Assembly (NCBI RefSeq): GCF_007994075.1 | Contig: NZ_VIWU01000001.1 | Coordinates: forward strand, 6,262,001 to 6,326,000 | From: Pseudonocardia hierapolitana | GTDB taxonomy: Bacteria > Actinomycetota > Actinomycetes > Mycobacteriales > Pseudonocardiaceae | Direction: 5' to 3' | DNA length: 64,000 nucleotides | Shown here: one piece after another, positions 26,378 to 35,523 of the stretch | How the letters are laid out: each line of letters begins with the position of its first letter | Numbering within the stretch: position 1 is the stretch's first letter | Made by a program: the position numbers and the translations under genes | Notes under the pieces: model-generated | The model's input: the letters and a program-made list of their open reading frames with translations, nothing else | The model's database searches: none | What the model was told of the DNA's origin: nothing

Positions 26378-27640
26378 GTGATGCTCATGACAGCGGACGA
26401 GGGCGTCTGCGCGGTCCGGCCGGGCACCGACATCGGCCGGCACGCACGCGTGCTCGCCCGCGTGCACGACGCGCTGCTCTCGGGGGACCGGCCGCCCGCC
26501 TCGCCGCGGCGCCTCGTCGCGCGCTCCTGGGCGCGGGTCCGGGCGCAGGGGGTCGACCCCGACCTGGGCCACCCGGCGGGACCGCTGCCTGCCGCGGAGG
26601 TGGAGCGGCGCCGGGTTGGCAGCGCGCTGCAGCGCGTGCTGCCCGAACTGCGGGCCGCACTCACGTCGGTGGCCGACGACGCCTCGCACATCATGGTCAT
26701 CACCGACGCCGACGGCAGGCTGCTCTGGCGGGAGGGGTCGGTGCAGGTACGCCGCCGCGCCGACCGGCTCGGCTTCACCGAGGGTGCCGACTGGTCCGAG
26801 GGCAGCGTCGGCAGCAACGCGATCGGCACAGCCCTCGCCGAGGCGGCCCCCGTGCAGATGTTCGCCGCCGAGCACTTCGTGCGGTCCCACCACGTCTGGA
26901 CCTGCACCGCGTGCCCCGTGCACGATCCGCGCTCGGGTGAGCTCCTCGGCGTCGTCGACGTCAGCGGGCCTGCGCACACCGTGCACCCCACCACGGTGGC
27001 GCTCGTCGGCACCGCGGTGAAGCTCGCCGAGGCGAGCCTGTGGCGCCAGCACGAGGGCCGCATCGACGCGCTGCGCGCAGTCGCGGCACCGATCCTCTCC
27101 CGCCTCCAGGGGGCCGGCCTCGTCGTCGACGAGCACGGCTGGGTCGCGGCCGTCACCGGCATGCCGAGCGTGGAGCGGGTCGCGGTCCCGCGGGCGGACC
27201 GGCCGATCTCGGTGCACGGCGTCGGCGTGTTCCTGCCCGAACCGGTGCCCGGCGGTTGGCTGCTCCGCGTGGAGGACACCGCCCGCATCCGGCTCAGCCT
27301 CGAGCTCGACGCCCGCCCGCCCCGCGCCGTCGTCGACGGGGCGGCGCGCTGGGTGCACCCGTTGTCGACGCGGCACGCGGAGGTGCTCGTGCTGCTGGCG
27401 GCCGCGGGCACTGCCGGGATGGACGCCGGGGCGCTGTCGATCGCGCTCTACGGCGATCGCGACCACCTCGTCACGGTGCGCGCCGAGATGTCGCGCCTGC
27501 GCAGGTCGCTGGGCGGCCTGCTGCTCGCGCGGCCCTACCGGATCTCCCCGGACGTCGAGGTGGTGGCGCCCGACCCGCAGGAGTCGTCGTTGCTGCGCCG
27601 GTCCACGGCCCCGGGCGTGCGTCGCCTCGCCGAGCAGTAG
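26378..27640 (+). CDS. GAF-domain transcriptional regulator (AcoR N-terminal type, no AAA+ domain)
   Basis: 420-aa regulator. Residues about 85-215 form a GAF sensor with the AcoR-type features GSVGSNAIGTALAE and GVVDVSGPAH; the C-terminal 90 residues look like a winged helix (LSTRHAEVLVLLAAAGTAGMDAGALSIALYG, then TVRAEMSRLRRSLGG). The AAA+ sigma-54 activator domain of true AcoR is missing, as expected in actinomycetes, which lack sigma-54. It lies 0.8 kb upstream of acoX and may respond to acetoin or an aldehyde. Starts possible at 26378 (GTG), 26381 or 26387 (ATG). Confidence 0.8.
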   Translation: MMLMTADEGVCAVRPGTDIGRHARVLARVHDALLSGDRPPASPRRLVARSWARVRAQGVDPDLGHPAGPLPAAEVERRRVGSALQRVLPELRAALTSVADDASHIMVITDADGRLLWREGSVQVRRRADRLGFTEGADWSEGSVGSNAIGTALAEAAPVQMFAAEHFVRSHHVWTCTACPVHDPRSGELLGVVDVSGPAHTVHPTTVALVGTAVKLAEASLWRQHEGRIDALRAVAAPILSRLQGAGLVVDEHGWVAAVTGMPSVERVAVPRADRPISVHGVGVFLPEPVPGGWLLRVEDTARIRLSLELDARPPRAVVDGAARWVHPLSTRHAEVLVLLAAAGTAGMDAGALSIALYGDRDHLVTVRAEMSRLRRSLGGLLLARPYRISPDVEVVAPDPQESSLLRRSTAPGVRRLAEQ

Positions 27641-27644
27641 TCGT

Positions 27645-28079
27645 TCAGCCGGCCTCCAGGCAGCTGCGCAGCCGGCCGAGGTCGGCTGCGATGTTCCGGT
27701 GCACCTGGCGGGCCAGCAGCGGGGTGGCCCAGCCGAAGAAGCGGCCGGGAGTGCCGGTGGCGTGGATGCTCACCAGGGTCCCGTCGGGGTGGTCGGCGAG
27801 CTCGTAGCGGATGAGCATCGGGAACGGGCGGTCGACCTCCAACTCGACCAGCCGGTTCTTTTCGTGCCGGGTGACGACGTAGCCGTACGTGAACCGGCGG
27901 CCGAGGAATCGCGCGGTTCGTTCGACGGTCGCGCCCTCGACGAGCGGGCCGGGCCGGGCCGGCGTGCTTGCGGTGATGCCGCCGGTCCAGCGCAGATCGT
28001 TGGCGGGGTCGAACATGAACGCGGCGACCTCGGCCCGGGGACGGTGCACCACCACGCTCGGTCGGACATCGACTGTCAT
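27645..28079 (-). CDS. SRPBCC-family protein
   Basis: 144-aa protein with the START/SRPBCC beta-grip fold (polyketide cyclase-like): VVHRPRAEVAAFMFDPANDLRWTGGI is the usual N-terminal strand-helix, and RFLGRRFTYGYVVTRHEKNRLVELEVDRPFP the central sheet. Such proteins bind hydrophobic ligands; no function can be assigned. ATG at 28079 without a clear ribosome site. It ends 4 bases from the GAF regulator stop, convergent with it. Confidence 0.82.
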   Translation of the reverse strand: MTVDVRPSVVVHRPRAEVAAFMFDPANDLRWTGGITASTPARPGPLVEGATVERTARFLGRRFTYGYVVTRHEKNRLVELEVDRPFPMLIRYELADHPDGTLVSIHATGTPGRFFGWATPLLARQVHRNIAADLGRLRSCLEAG

Positions 28080-28140
28080 GGCGAGGGAGTGTCGTCGGGC
28101 CTGCCAGGCGTTACCGGCGAGGCACCCCGAGCCCGAAAGG

Positions 28141-28206
28141 CGGACTCGCCGTGTCGGGTTGTCGGACTCGCCGTGCTGGGATGCCGGACTCGCCGTGCTG
28201 GGATGC
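28141..28206. repeat. 22-bp tandem repeat, three copies
   Basis: Units beginning CGGACTCGCCGTG at 28141, 28163 and 28185; the second and third are identical, the first differs at four positions. A reverse-complement relative (GGGCGAGTCCGACG, near 28234) follows, so the region can fold. It lies in the 339-base gap upstream of acoX. Confidence 0.9.
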
Positions 28207-28288
28207 CGACTCGCTGCTGGCGGGGCCCATCCCGGGCGAGTCCGACGTTCGTGCACGGTGAGTCCGGCGTTTCGAGCGCCGCGCGTCC

Positions 28289-28316
28289 GGCGTTCGGCGT
28301 TCGGCGTTCGGCGTTC
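28289..28316. repeat. 7-bp tandem repeat GGCGTTC, four perfect copies
   Basis: GGCGTTC at 28289, 28296, 28303 and 28310. It lies just upstream of the acoX promoter region; slippage here would change spacing, not a coding frame. Confidence 0.95.
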
Positions 28317-28322
28317 GGGAGC

Positions 28323-28341
28323 GTGCAACCCCGGTGCAACC
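28323..28341. promoter_or_regulatory. direct repeat GTGCAACC, one helical turn apart
   Basis: GTGCAACC at 28323-28330 and 28334-28341, spaced 11 bases start to start, about 78 bases before the acoX GTG. Same-face direct repeats suit a regulator dimer, plausibly the nearby GAF protein. This is inference from spacing. Confidence 0.3.
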
Positions 28342-28418
28342 GTTGTCTTGCGGCCCGACCAGGAGTGAACTGGGTCACGCGGGGCGCCGGGGCCTCGCGG
28401 GCAGGTCCGGAGGCGCGA

Positions 28419-29513
28419 GTGCAGCAGGGCGGGTCGAACGGGCGGGTGGTGCGGCCGTCCGCGGGAGAGCTGCCGGTCGTGCCGGGGTCGGCCGTCGGCA
28501 TCGTCGCCAACCCGATGTCCGGCCGCGACATCCGCAGGCTCGTCGCGCAGGCTTCGGTCTTCCCGAACGCGGAGAAGACCAACATGGCGCTGCGGCTCGT
28601 CGCCGCGGCGGGCGCCACGGGCGTGGCCCGCGTGCTGATGTCGACCGACGGCATGGGCGTCGCGGCCGGCGTGCTGAGGGCGCGGGACAAGCGCCGTCCC
28701 GGGGCCGCGCGGTGGCCCGAGCTGGACTTCGTCGCGCTGGACGCGATCAGCGGCACGGCCGAGGACACCCGTGAGCTGGTGCGGCGGATGGTGGCGGCCG
28801 GGGCGTCGGTGGTCGTCCTGCTCGGCGGCGACGGGACGGTGCGCGCGGCGGCGTCCGCGAGCGGGGACGTCGCTCTGCTGCCGCTGTCCACCGGCACCAA
28901 CAACGCGTTCCCCGAGATGTGGGAGGCGACCGTCGCCGGTACGGCGGCCGCGCTCGTCGCGACCGGTCGGGTGCCCGTCGAGGAGGCGAGCTACCGCGCA
29001 AAGGCCCTCCACGTCGTCGCGGGCGCGACCCACGAGCTCGCCCTCGTCGACGCCTGCGTCTCGACCGTGACGCACGTCGGCTCGCGGGCGCTGTGGCAGC
29101 CGGCCACCCTGCACGAGCTCTACTGCGCGTTCGCCGAGCCGCACGCGATCGGTCTGTCCAGCATCGCCGGGCTGCTGCACCCGACTCCCCGCACGGCGGC
29201 GGACGGCGTCGTCGTCCGGCTCGCAGGCGCCGGGCACGCGCCGCAGACCGTGCTCGCCCCGATCGCGCCCGGCGTCGTCGCACCGATCGGTGTGCGTGCG
29301 GCCGGCCCGCTCGTCTCCGGACGGCCGCATGTCGTGGATCTCGCGCGCGGCACGGTCGCCGTCGACGGCGAGCGGGAGATCGAGTTCGGGCCGTCGACGC
29401 CCGTCACCGTCACGCTCGCGCCGGACGGGCCGCGGGTGCTCGACGTGCGCGCCGTCCTCGCCGCCGCGGCCCAGCGGCGGCTTCTCGAACCACGTGCTCT
29501 GGAGGCCCGATGA
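28419..29513 (+). CDS. acoX: AcoX-like NAD kinase-fold protein
   Basis: 364-aa protein of the ATP-NAD kinase superfamily, the AcoX protein of acetoin operons; its precise role is not established. It opens with AVGIVANPMSGRDIRRLVAQASVF, has the nucleotide motif LLGGDGTVRAAASA near 127-141 and LSTGTNNAFPEMWE soon after. GTG at 28419 is chosen because GGAGG lies at 28409-28413; the frame is open far upstream through the repeat region. Its stop overlaps the next start (ATGA). Confidence 0.85.
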   Translation: MQQGGSNGRVVRPSAGELPVVPGSAVGIVANPMSGRDIRRLVAQASVFPNAEKTNMALRLVAAAGATGVARVLMSTDGMGVAAGVLRARDKRRPGAARWPELDFVALDAISGTAEDTRELVRRMVAAGASVVVLLGGDGTVRAAASASGDVALLPLSTGTNNAFPEMWEATVAGTAAALVATGRVPVEEASYRAKALHVVAGATHELALVDACVSTVTHVGSRALWQPATLHELYCAFAEPHAIGLSSIAGLLHPTPRTAADGVVVRLAGAGHAPQTVLAPIAPGVVAPIGVRAAGPLVSGRPHVVDLARGTVAVDGEREIEFGPSTPVTVTLAPDGPRVLDVRAVLAAAAQRRLLEPRALEAR

Positions 29514-30577
29514 AGGCGGCACGGTTCCACGGCAGGGGCGACATCCGCATCGACGACGTCCCGGACCCGCAGGTCGGGCCCGGCCAGGTCGAGGTGAGCG
29601 TCGACTGGTGCGGCATCTGCGGCACCGACCTGCACGAGTTCCTCGAAGGCCCGATCTTCATCCCGCAGAAGGGGGCACCGCACCCGATCACCGGTTCGGA
29701 GCTGCCCGTCGTGATGGGGCACGAGTTCGCGGGCGTCGTCTCCGCCGTCGGTTCGGGTGTGACGGACGTGCGGGAGGGCGACCGCGTGGCCGTCGAGCCG
29801 TACTACGTCTGCGGCGAGTGCGTCGCCTGCACCGCCGGCCGCTACAACATCTGCCGCAAGCTGGGGTTCGTCGGTCTGTCCGGGCCGGACGGCGGGTTCG
29901 CCGAGCGGTGCGTCGTGGACGCGCGCTGGGTGCATCCGCTCGGCGACCTCCCCACCGACATCGGGGCCCTCGTCGAGCCCCTCGCGGTCGGCTACCACGC
30001 GGTGCGGCTGTCCGGACTGCAGCCGGGCGGAACGGCGGCGGTGTTCGGGGCCGGCCCGATCGGCCTGGTGACGACCGCCGCGTTGAAGGCCGCCGGCGCC
30101 GGCAAGGTGGTCGTGGTCGAGCCCGCCGCCGCGCGCAAGGCGAAGGCGACGGGCGCGGGTGCGGACGAGGTCGTCGACCCGGGCGGTATCGACGTGCCCG
30201 ACGCGATCCGCGACCTCACCGGCGGAGCGGGCGCCGATGTCGCGTTCGAGTGCGCGGGCGTCGACGCCGTGCTGGCCGCCGCGATCGGTTCCGTGCGTCC
30301 CGGCGGCACGGTCGTCAACGTCGCGATCTGGGGCCATGTGCCGCAGGTGGCGATGAACGACCTCGTGCTGTCGGAGGTCAGCGTGATCGGCTCTCTCGCC
30401 TACTGCGGCGACCACACTGACACGATCGCCCTGCTCCGCGACGGGAAGGTCGACGCCGAGCAGTTCATCACCGGCCGGATCGGGCTCGCCGACCTCGTCG
30501 ACGGCGGCTTCCGGGAGCTGATCGACAACAAGGAGGAGAACGTGAAGATCCTCGTCTCGCCGAAGGAGCTCTCGTGA
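29510..30577 (+). CDS. 2,3-butanediol dehydrogenase-like zinc alcohol dehydrogenase
   Basis: Medium-chain dehydrogenase of 355 aa, likely interconverting 2,3-butanediol and acetoin with NAD. Catalytic zinc ligands in [12 protein letters not shown] (first Cys) and GHEFAG (His-Glu), structural zinc cysteines in [16 protein letters not shown], and the cofactor loop [10 protein letters not shown] are intact. The insertion [21 protein letters not shown] is typical of butanediol dehydrogenases rather than other MDR enzymes. ATG at 29510 with GGAGG 9 bases upstream; overlaps acoX and the next gene by four bases each. Confidence 0.9.
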   Translation: MKAARFHGRGDIRIDDVPDPQVGPGQVEVSVDWCGICGTDLHEFLEGPIFIPQKGAPHPITGSELPVVMGHEFAGVVSAVGSGVTDVREGDRVAVEPYYVCGECVACTAGRYNICRKLGFVGLSGPDGGFAERCVVDARWVHPLGDLPTDIGALVEPLAVGYHAVRLSGLQPGGTAAVFGAGPIGLVTTAALKAAGAGKVVVVEPAAARKAKATGAGADEVVDPGGIDVPDAIRDLTGGAGADVAFECAGVDAVLAAAIGSVRPGGTVVNVAIWGHVPQVAMNDLVLSEVSVIGSLAYCGDHTDTIALLRDGKVDAEQFITGRIGLADLVDGGFRELIDNKEENVKILVSPKELS

Positions 30578-31341
30578 CCGTTGCGGTGGTGACGGGCGCC
30601 GGACGGGGAATCGGGCGCGCGATCGCGCTGCGGCTCGCCCGGGACGGGCACGCGGTCGCGGTCAACGACCTCGACAAGGACACCGCCGAGGCGGTCGCCG
30701 GTGAGATCGCGGAGGCCGGCGGGCGGTCGCTCGCGGTGCCGGCCGACGTCACCGACCGGGCCGCGGTGTTCGCGATGGTCGACCGCGTCGCCGCCGAGCT
30801 GGGCAGCGTCGACGTCATGGTGGCCAACGCCGGGATCGCGCAGGTCAAGACGCTGCTCGACGTCACGCCCGCGGACCTGCAGCGGATGTTCGAGGTCAAC
30901 GTGTTCGGCGTCGTCTACTGCCTGCAGGCCGCGGCCGAGCGCATGATCGCGCAGGGGAGCGGCGGGAAGATCATCAACGCCGCGTCGATCGCCGCGCACA
31001 GCGGGTTCGACTACCTCGGGCACTACAGCGCCACCAAGTTCGCCGTCCGGGCGCTGACGCAGGCCGCCGCGAAGGAGCTCGCGCGGCATCGCATCACCGT
31101 CAACGCGTACTGCCCCGGGATCGTCGGCACGGAGATGTGGAACCAGATCGACGAGGGCCTCGGCGCCTACCTCGGCACCGGGAAGGGCGAGGCCCTCGCC
31201 CAGTACTCCCAGCTCATCGCGCTGGGTCGGGTGCAGACCCCGGAGGACGTCGCCGGGTTCGTCTCGTACCTCGCAGGACCGGATTCGGACTACATGACCG
31301 GGCAGTCGGTCATGATCGACGGAGGGATCGTGATGTCATGA
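30574..31341 (+). CDS. diacetyl/acetoin reductase-like SDR
   Basis: SDR of 255 aa resembling (S)-acetoin-forming diacetyl reductases (BudC/ButA). TGAGRGIG at 7-14, VANAGIAQ near 84-91, [10 protein letters not shown] with the catalytic Ser, and YSATK for Tyr/Lys are intact; the closing [15 protein letters not shown] is typical. It feeds or drains acetoin alongside butanediol dehydrogenase. GTG start at 30574 overlaps the previous stop; its own stop overlaps the acoA start. Confidence 0.88.
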   Translation: MTVAVVTGAGRGIGRAIALRLARDGHAVAVNDLDKDTAEAVAGEIAEAGGRSLAVPADVTDRAAVFAMVDRVAAELGSVDVMVANAGIAQVKTLLDVTPADLQRMFEVNVFGVVYCLQAAAERMIAQGSGGKIINAASIAAHSGFDYLGHYSATKFAVRALTQAAAKELARHRITVNAYCPGIVGTEMWNQIDEGLGAYLGTGKGEALAQYSQLIALGRVQTPEDVAGFVSYLAGPDSDYMTGQSVMIDGGIVMS

Positions 31342-32333
31342 CGGGCACGCTCGAAAGCCCTGCCTCCCAGGACCTGACCCCCGACCAGCTCCTCGACGCC
31401 TATCGCGTGATGCGGACGATCCGTGACTTCGAGGAGCGGGTGCACGAGGAGTTCGCCGGTGGTGACATCCCCGGCTTCGTGCACCTCTACGCGGGCGAGG
31501 AGGCGTCCGCGGCCGGGGTGTGCGCACACCTCGACGACCGCGACGCGATCGCCTCCACGCACCGTGGCCACGGCCACTGCATCGCCAAGGGCGTGGACAT
31601 CACCGGGATGATGGCCGAGATCTACGGCAAGATCACCGGCTCGTGCCGCGGCAAGGGCGGCTCGATGCACATCGCCGACCTGTCGAAGGGCATGCTCGGT
31701 GCGAACGGCATCGTCGGCGGCGGCCCGCCGCTCATCTGCGGCCGCGCGCTCGCGTCCAAGCACAAGGGCGACGGCGGGGTCGCGGTCGCGTTCTTCGGCG
31801 ACGGGGCGTCCAACCAGGGCACCACGCTGGAGTCGCTGAACCTGGCCTCCATCTGGAACCTGCCGGCGATCTTCGTGGCCGAGAACAACGGGTACGCCGA
31901 GGCCACGTCGTCGAGCTGGTCGGTCGCCACCGACGACATCGCCGACCGGGCCGCGGCGTTCGGCATGCCCGGCGTGATCGTGGACGGGTTCGACTTCTTC
32001 GCGGTGCACGAGGCCGCGGGCGAGGCGATCGCGCGGGCCCGCGAGGGCGGCGGCCCGACGCTCATCGAGGTCAAGTTCACCCGCTACTTCGGCCACTTCG
32101 AGGGCGACCAGCAGCTCTACCGCGCCGACGAGGTCGCGAACGCGCGCGAGAAGCTCGACTGCCTCAAGCGCTTCCGCGCCACCGTCACCGACGGCGGGCA
32201 GCTCGACGGCGCGCAGCTCGACCAGATCGACTCCGAGGTCGCCGCCGCCGTCGAGGCCGCCGTGGTGGCGGCGAAGGCGGCGCCGAAGCCGGGGGCCGCC
32301 GACCTGCTCACCGACGTCTACGTCTCGTACTGA
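31338..32333 (+). CDS. acoA: acetoin dehydrogenase E1 component, alpha subunit
   Basis: Thiamine-diphosphate enzyme subunit of 331 aa (E1 dehydrogenase family). With AcoB it cleaves acetoin to acetaldehyde and transfers the acetyl group to the lipoyl domain of AcoC. Key parts: [22 protein letters not shown], and the diphosphate/metal motif [18 protein letters not shown] ending in [14 protein letters not shown] at 31338 lies within ATGA overlapping the reductase stop. Confidence 0.92.
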   Translation: MTGTLESPASQDLTPDQLLDAYRVMRTIRDFEERVHEEFAGGDIPGFVHLYAGEEASAAGVCAHLDDRDAIASTHRGHGHCIAKGVDITGMMAEIYGKITGSCRGKGGSMHIADLSKGMLGANGIVGGGPPLICGRALASKHKGDGGVAVAFFGDGASNQGTTLESLNLASIWNLPAIFVAENNGYAEATSSSWSVATDDIADRAAAFGMPGVIVDGFDFFAVHEAAGEAIARAREGGGPTLIEVKFTRYFGHFEGDQQLYRADEVANAREKLDCLKRFRATVTDGGQLDGAQLDQIDSEVAAAVEAAVVAAKAAPKPGAADLLTDVYVSY

Positions 32334-32347
32334 GAGGAGAGCCCGAC

Positions 32348-33361
32348 ATGGCACGCATCATCGCCTACCGCGAGGCGATCAACGAGGCGCTGGCCCAGGA
32401 GATGGAGCGCGACGAGCGCGTCATCGTGATGGGGGAGGACAACGCCGGTGGCGAGGGCTCGCCCGGCGAGCCGGACGCGTGGGGCGGCGTCCTCGGCGTC
32501 ACGAAGGGCCTGTACGGCCGGTTCCCGGGCCGGGTGCTCGACACCCCGATCTCGGAGTCGGCATTCATCGGCGCGGCGATCGGCGCCGCGACCGGCGGGC
32601 TGCGACCGGTGGCCGAGCTGATGTTCATCGACTTCATGGGTGTCTGCTTCGACCAGATCTTCAACCAGGCCGCGAAGTTCCGGTACATGTTCGGTGGCAA
32701 GGCGGTCACGCCGGTCGTGGTCCGCACGATGTGGGGCGCGGGCCTGCGGGCCGCCGCGCAGCACTCGCAGTCGCTGCTGTCGGTGTTCACGCACATCCCG
32801 GGCCTCAAGGTCGTGGCGCCGTCCAACGCCTACGACGCGAAGGGCCTGATGATCCAGGCGATCCGGGACGACGATCCGGTGATCTTCGCCGAGCACAAGA
32901 TGCTCTACGACACCACGGCCGACGTCCCGGAGGAGAGCTACACGATCCCGTTCGGCGAGGCGAACATCGTGCGGGAAGGCGGCGACGTCACGATCGTCGC
33001 CATCGGACGCATGGTGCACACCGCGCTGGAGGCGGCCGACGAGCTGGCGGGCTCCGGGGTGCAGGCCGAGGTGATCGACCCGCGCACCACCAGCCCGCTC
33101 GACGTCGACACGATCCTGGAGTCGGTGGAGAACACCGGCCGGCTGGTCGTCGTGGACGAGTCGAACCCGCGCTGCTCGCTGGCCACCGACATCTCCGCCA
33201 CCGTCGCGCAGGACGCCTTCGGGTCGCTGCGCGCGCCCATCCAGCTGGTGACCGGCCCGCACACGCCGGTGCCGTTCTCCGACTCCCTCGAGGACCTGTT
33301 CATCCCGGACGCGGCGAAGATCGCCGGCGCTGTGAAGACGGCGGTCGACTATGCCCGATGA
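32348..33361 (+). CDS. acoB: acetoin dehydrogenase E1 component, beta subunit
   Basis: 337-aa beta subunit of the acetoin dehydrogenase E1 (Transketolase pyrimidine and C-terminal domains). MGEDNAGGEGSPGEPDAWGG and SESAFIGAAIGAATGGLRPVAE are family hallmarks, the latter carrying the Glu that activates thiamine diphosphate. RTTSPLDVDTILESVENTGRLVVVDE is the start of the C-terminal domain. GAGGAG precedes ATG at 32348. The end overlaps acoC by 11 bases. Confidence 0.92.
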   Translation: MARIIAYREAINEALAQEMERDERVIVMGEDNAGGEGSPGEPDAWGGVLGVTKGLYGRFPGRVLDTPISESAFIGAAIGAATGGLRPVAELMFIDFMGVCFDQIFNQAAKFRYMFGGKAVTPVVVRTMWGAGLRAAAQHSQSLLSVFTHIPGLKVVAPSNAYDAKGLMIQAIRDDDPVIFAEHKMLYDTTADVPEESYTIPFGEANIVREGGDVTIVAIGRMVHTALEAADELAGSGVQAEVIDPRTTSPLDVDTILESVENTGRLVVVDESNPRCSLATDISATVAQDAFGSLRAPIQLVTGPHTPVPFSDSLEDLFIPDAAKIAGAVKTAVDYAR

Positions 33362-34484
33362 GCGGAGCTCCGCGGAGCGAACAGACAGCGCTGCGCGCAT
33401 CCAGCGCGTGACGATGCCCAAGTGGGGCCTGTCGATGAAGACGGGCAAGATCGTCGACTGGTTCGTGTCGGAAGGGGACACGATCGCCAAGGGCGACGAC
33501 ATCGTCGACATCGAGACGGACAAGATCGCCGGCACGCTGGAGTCGCCGGTCGAGGGACCGCTGCGGCGGATCGTCGCCGAGCCGGGTGCGGACCTGCCGG
33601 TCGGGGCGGTGCTCGCCGTCGTCGCGCCTGCGGACGTGCCCGACTCGGAGATCGACGCCGTCGTCGAGGAGGCGAAGGCCGCCGTCGCCTCCGGGGCGCT
33701 CGAAGCCGACGACGAGCCGGAGCCGCAGCTCGTCGACGTGGGCGGGCGGACGATCTCCTACCTCGTCCTGGGGCCCGAGGACGCAGGCGACCCGGTCGTG
33801 CTCGTGCACGGCTACGGCGGGGACAAGAACTCCTGGCTGTTCGTGCAGCAGCCGCTCGCCGAGGAGGGCCGCCGGGCGATCGCGCTCGACCTGCCCGGGC
33901 ACGGTGCGTCCGGCAAGGACGTGGGGGACGGGTCGCTCCAGACCCTCGCCGACACCGTCAGCGGCTTCCTCGACGCGCTCGGGATCGGCCGGGCCCACCT
34001 GGTCGGGCATTCGCTCGGCGGAGCGGTCGTGGCGGCGGTCGCGAAGGCCGCGCCCGGGAAGGTCGCGTCGCTGACGCTGATCGCCCCGGCCGGGTTCACC
34101 CCCGAGGTCGACGCGGAGTACCTGCGCGGGTTCGCGGCGGCCGCCTCGCGGAGGGAGCTGAAGCCGCTGGTCGGACGGCTGTTCGCGGACGAGGCCCTCG
34201 TCACGCGCCAGCTCGTCGACGACCTGCTGCGCTACAAGCGGCTCGACGGCGTCGACAAGGCGCTCACCGCTGTGCTCGGCACCCTGCTCGACGGCGACCG
34301 GCAGGCACTCGACACGCCGGCGCTGCTGGAGGGCGTCGACGTGCCGGTGACGGTGGTGTGGGGAGCGTCCGACCGCATCGTCCCGGTGCCGGACGGGGTG
34401 GAGCTGACCCGGGTGGAGGCCGGGCACATGCCGCACATGGAGGCTCCCGGGGAGGTGCTCGCGGCGGTCCGGGCTCGCCTCTGA
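33351..34484 (+). CDS. acoC: acetoin dehydrogenase E2-like: lipoyl domain fused to alpha/beta hydrolase
   Basis: 377-aa protein with an N-terminal lipoyl domain (about 18-93; lipoyl Lys in IETDKIAGTLE, near 58) and a C-terminal alpha/beta hydrolase fold (about 125-377; nucleophile in VGHSLGGA, final His in VEAGHMPHMEAPG). AcoC of Pseudomonas putida has the same layout instead of the usual acetyltransferase domain. It accepts the acetyl group and passes it to CoA. ATG at 33351 is inside the acoB end. No peripheral-subunit-binding domain is evident and no E3 gene follows. Confidence 0.9.
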   Translation: MPDERSSAERTDSAARIQRVTMPKWGLSMKTGKIVDWFVSEGDTIAKGDDIVDIETDKIAGTLESPVEGPLRRIVAEPGADLPVGAVLAVVAPADVPDSEIDAVVEEAKAAVASGALEADDEPEPQLVDVGGRTISYLVLGPEDAGDPVVLVHGYGGDKNSWLFVQQPLAEEGRRAIALDLPGHGASGKDVGDGSLQTLADTVSGFLDALGIGRAHLVGHSLGGAVVAAVAKAAPGKVASLTLIAPAGFTPEVDAEYLRGFAAAASRRELKPLVGRLFADEALVTRQLVDDLLRYKRLDGVDKALTAVLGTLLDGDRQALDTPALLEGVDVPVTVVWGASDRIVPVPDGVELTRVEAGHMPHMEAPGEVLAAVRARL

Positions 34485-34515
34485 CGGGCGGTGAGTGGTT
34501 ACGAGTGCTCGGGGG

Positions 34516-34772
34516 GCCTTCGGTGGCGCCGCGCATTGTGCGGGCCCGCCCCTCAGAGCTCAAGGGCGCCTGCGGCGTCGCTTCGCGATCGCTGCGCGAC
34601 CCTTGACCTCTGAGCCTCTGCGGCCCCTCCGGGCGGCACAGCGCGGGCAGGCCGCCGGCCTGCCCGGAGGGCGCGCGGCGCCACCGAAGGCGGCGCGATG
34701 GTCATGATCGGCGCGTCGGTGCCTCTACGGCGGAATCCCGCCGCGAAGGCGCCGGAACGCCGATCATGAGGC
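34516..34772. repeat. structured intergenic repeat, copy 1
   Basis: Unit of about 257 bases nearly identical to 34903-35158. The first part is bounded by a perfect 19-base inverted repeat (34516-34534 and 34673-34691); inside it CAGAG-CAAGGG pairs with CCCTTG-CTCTG. The second part is bounded by TCATGATCGGCG (34702-34713) and CGCCGATCATGA (34758-34769). No coding potential that I can support. Confidence 0.9.
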
Positions 34773-34902
34773 CCCCGGCGCGCTCTCAGGGGCGGCCTCC
34801 TGGTTCTGGGCGCCGGGATGCCGGCCTCGGGGTGCGGGCCCTCGGTGACGCCTCTGGATGAGAGTTCTTCGGTGGCGTCTTCACGCAGGGCCTTCACGCA
34901 GG

Positions 34903-35158
34903 GCCTTCGGTGGCGCCGCGCATTGTGCGGGGCCGCCCCTCAGAGCTCAAGGGCGCCTGCGGCGTCGCTTCGCGATCGCTGCGCGACCCTTGACCTCTGA
35001 GCCTCTGCGGCCCCTCCGGGCGGCACAACGCGGGCAGGCCGGGGCCTGCCCGGGGACGCGCGGCGCCGCCGAAGGCGGTGCGACGGTCATGATCGGGGCG
35101 TCGGTGCCTCTACGGCGGAATCCGGCCGTGAAGGCGCCGGAACGCCGATCATGAGGCC
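34903..35158. repeat. structured intergenic repeat, copy 2
   Basis: Second copy of the 34516-34772 element, 387 bases further on at its left end and 385 at its right, with a net 2-base deletion and scattered substitutions. Its outer inverted repeat is at 34903-34921 and 35058-35076 with one mismatch. It is preceded by two perfect 13-base units CTTCACGCAGGGC (34879-34904), the second of which runs into the left arm. Confidence 0.9.
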
Positions 35159-35279
35159 TACGCGCCCTGGTGATCGGCGCTTTGGTGTACCTGCTGCTTC
35201 CCTGCCTGCCGTGAGTGCACCAAATCGGCGATCTTCCTCCCGATGAGGACCAACCACGGCCGCGCACCGGGGCTGATGG

Positions 35280-35337
35280 CGATCAAGGCGAGATGGTCGC
35301 TAGTTGATCTTCAACGGCGACCATCTGCCCTTGATCG
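35280..35337. repeat. 21-bp inverted repeat
   Basis: Arms 35280-35300 and 35317-35337 pair over 21 bases with two adjacent mismatches around a 16-base loop. It is a stable hairpin in the gene-free stretch 34485-35523 and does not belong to the two repeat copies. It may be a terminator for the leftward DUF1269 operon, though it lies about 190 bases past its end. Confidence 0.8.
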
Positions 35338-35523
35338 TCGCTACAGACCACAAATCCGACCTGCTGATCACACTGGGACCGCCTCCTGGCGGCGCCCAGG
35401 CCGGCGACGCGACCAGCGCGGCCCTCGCGGTGCGGGGTGGAGGCCGGATCGAGAAGTCGGCGCTCCTCGGGTATGCGGCGACGCGGGGCAGGCCGCGTTG
35501 CGGCGACCCGCGATCCACTCACG

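Noticed and set aside
34517..35158. Short open frames inside the 34.5-35.2 kb repeats
   Set aside because: Frames are low complexity, differ between the two copies and lack ribosome sites; the conserved signal is base pairing.
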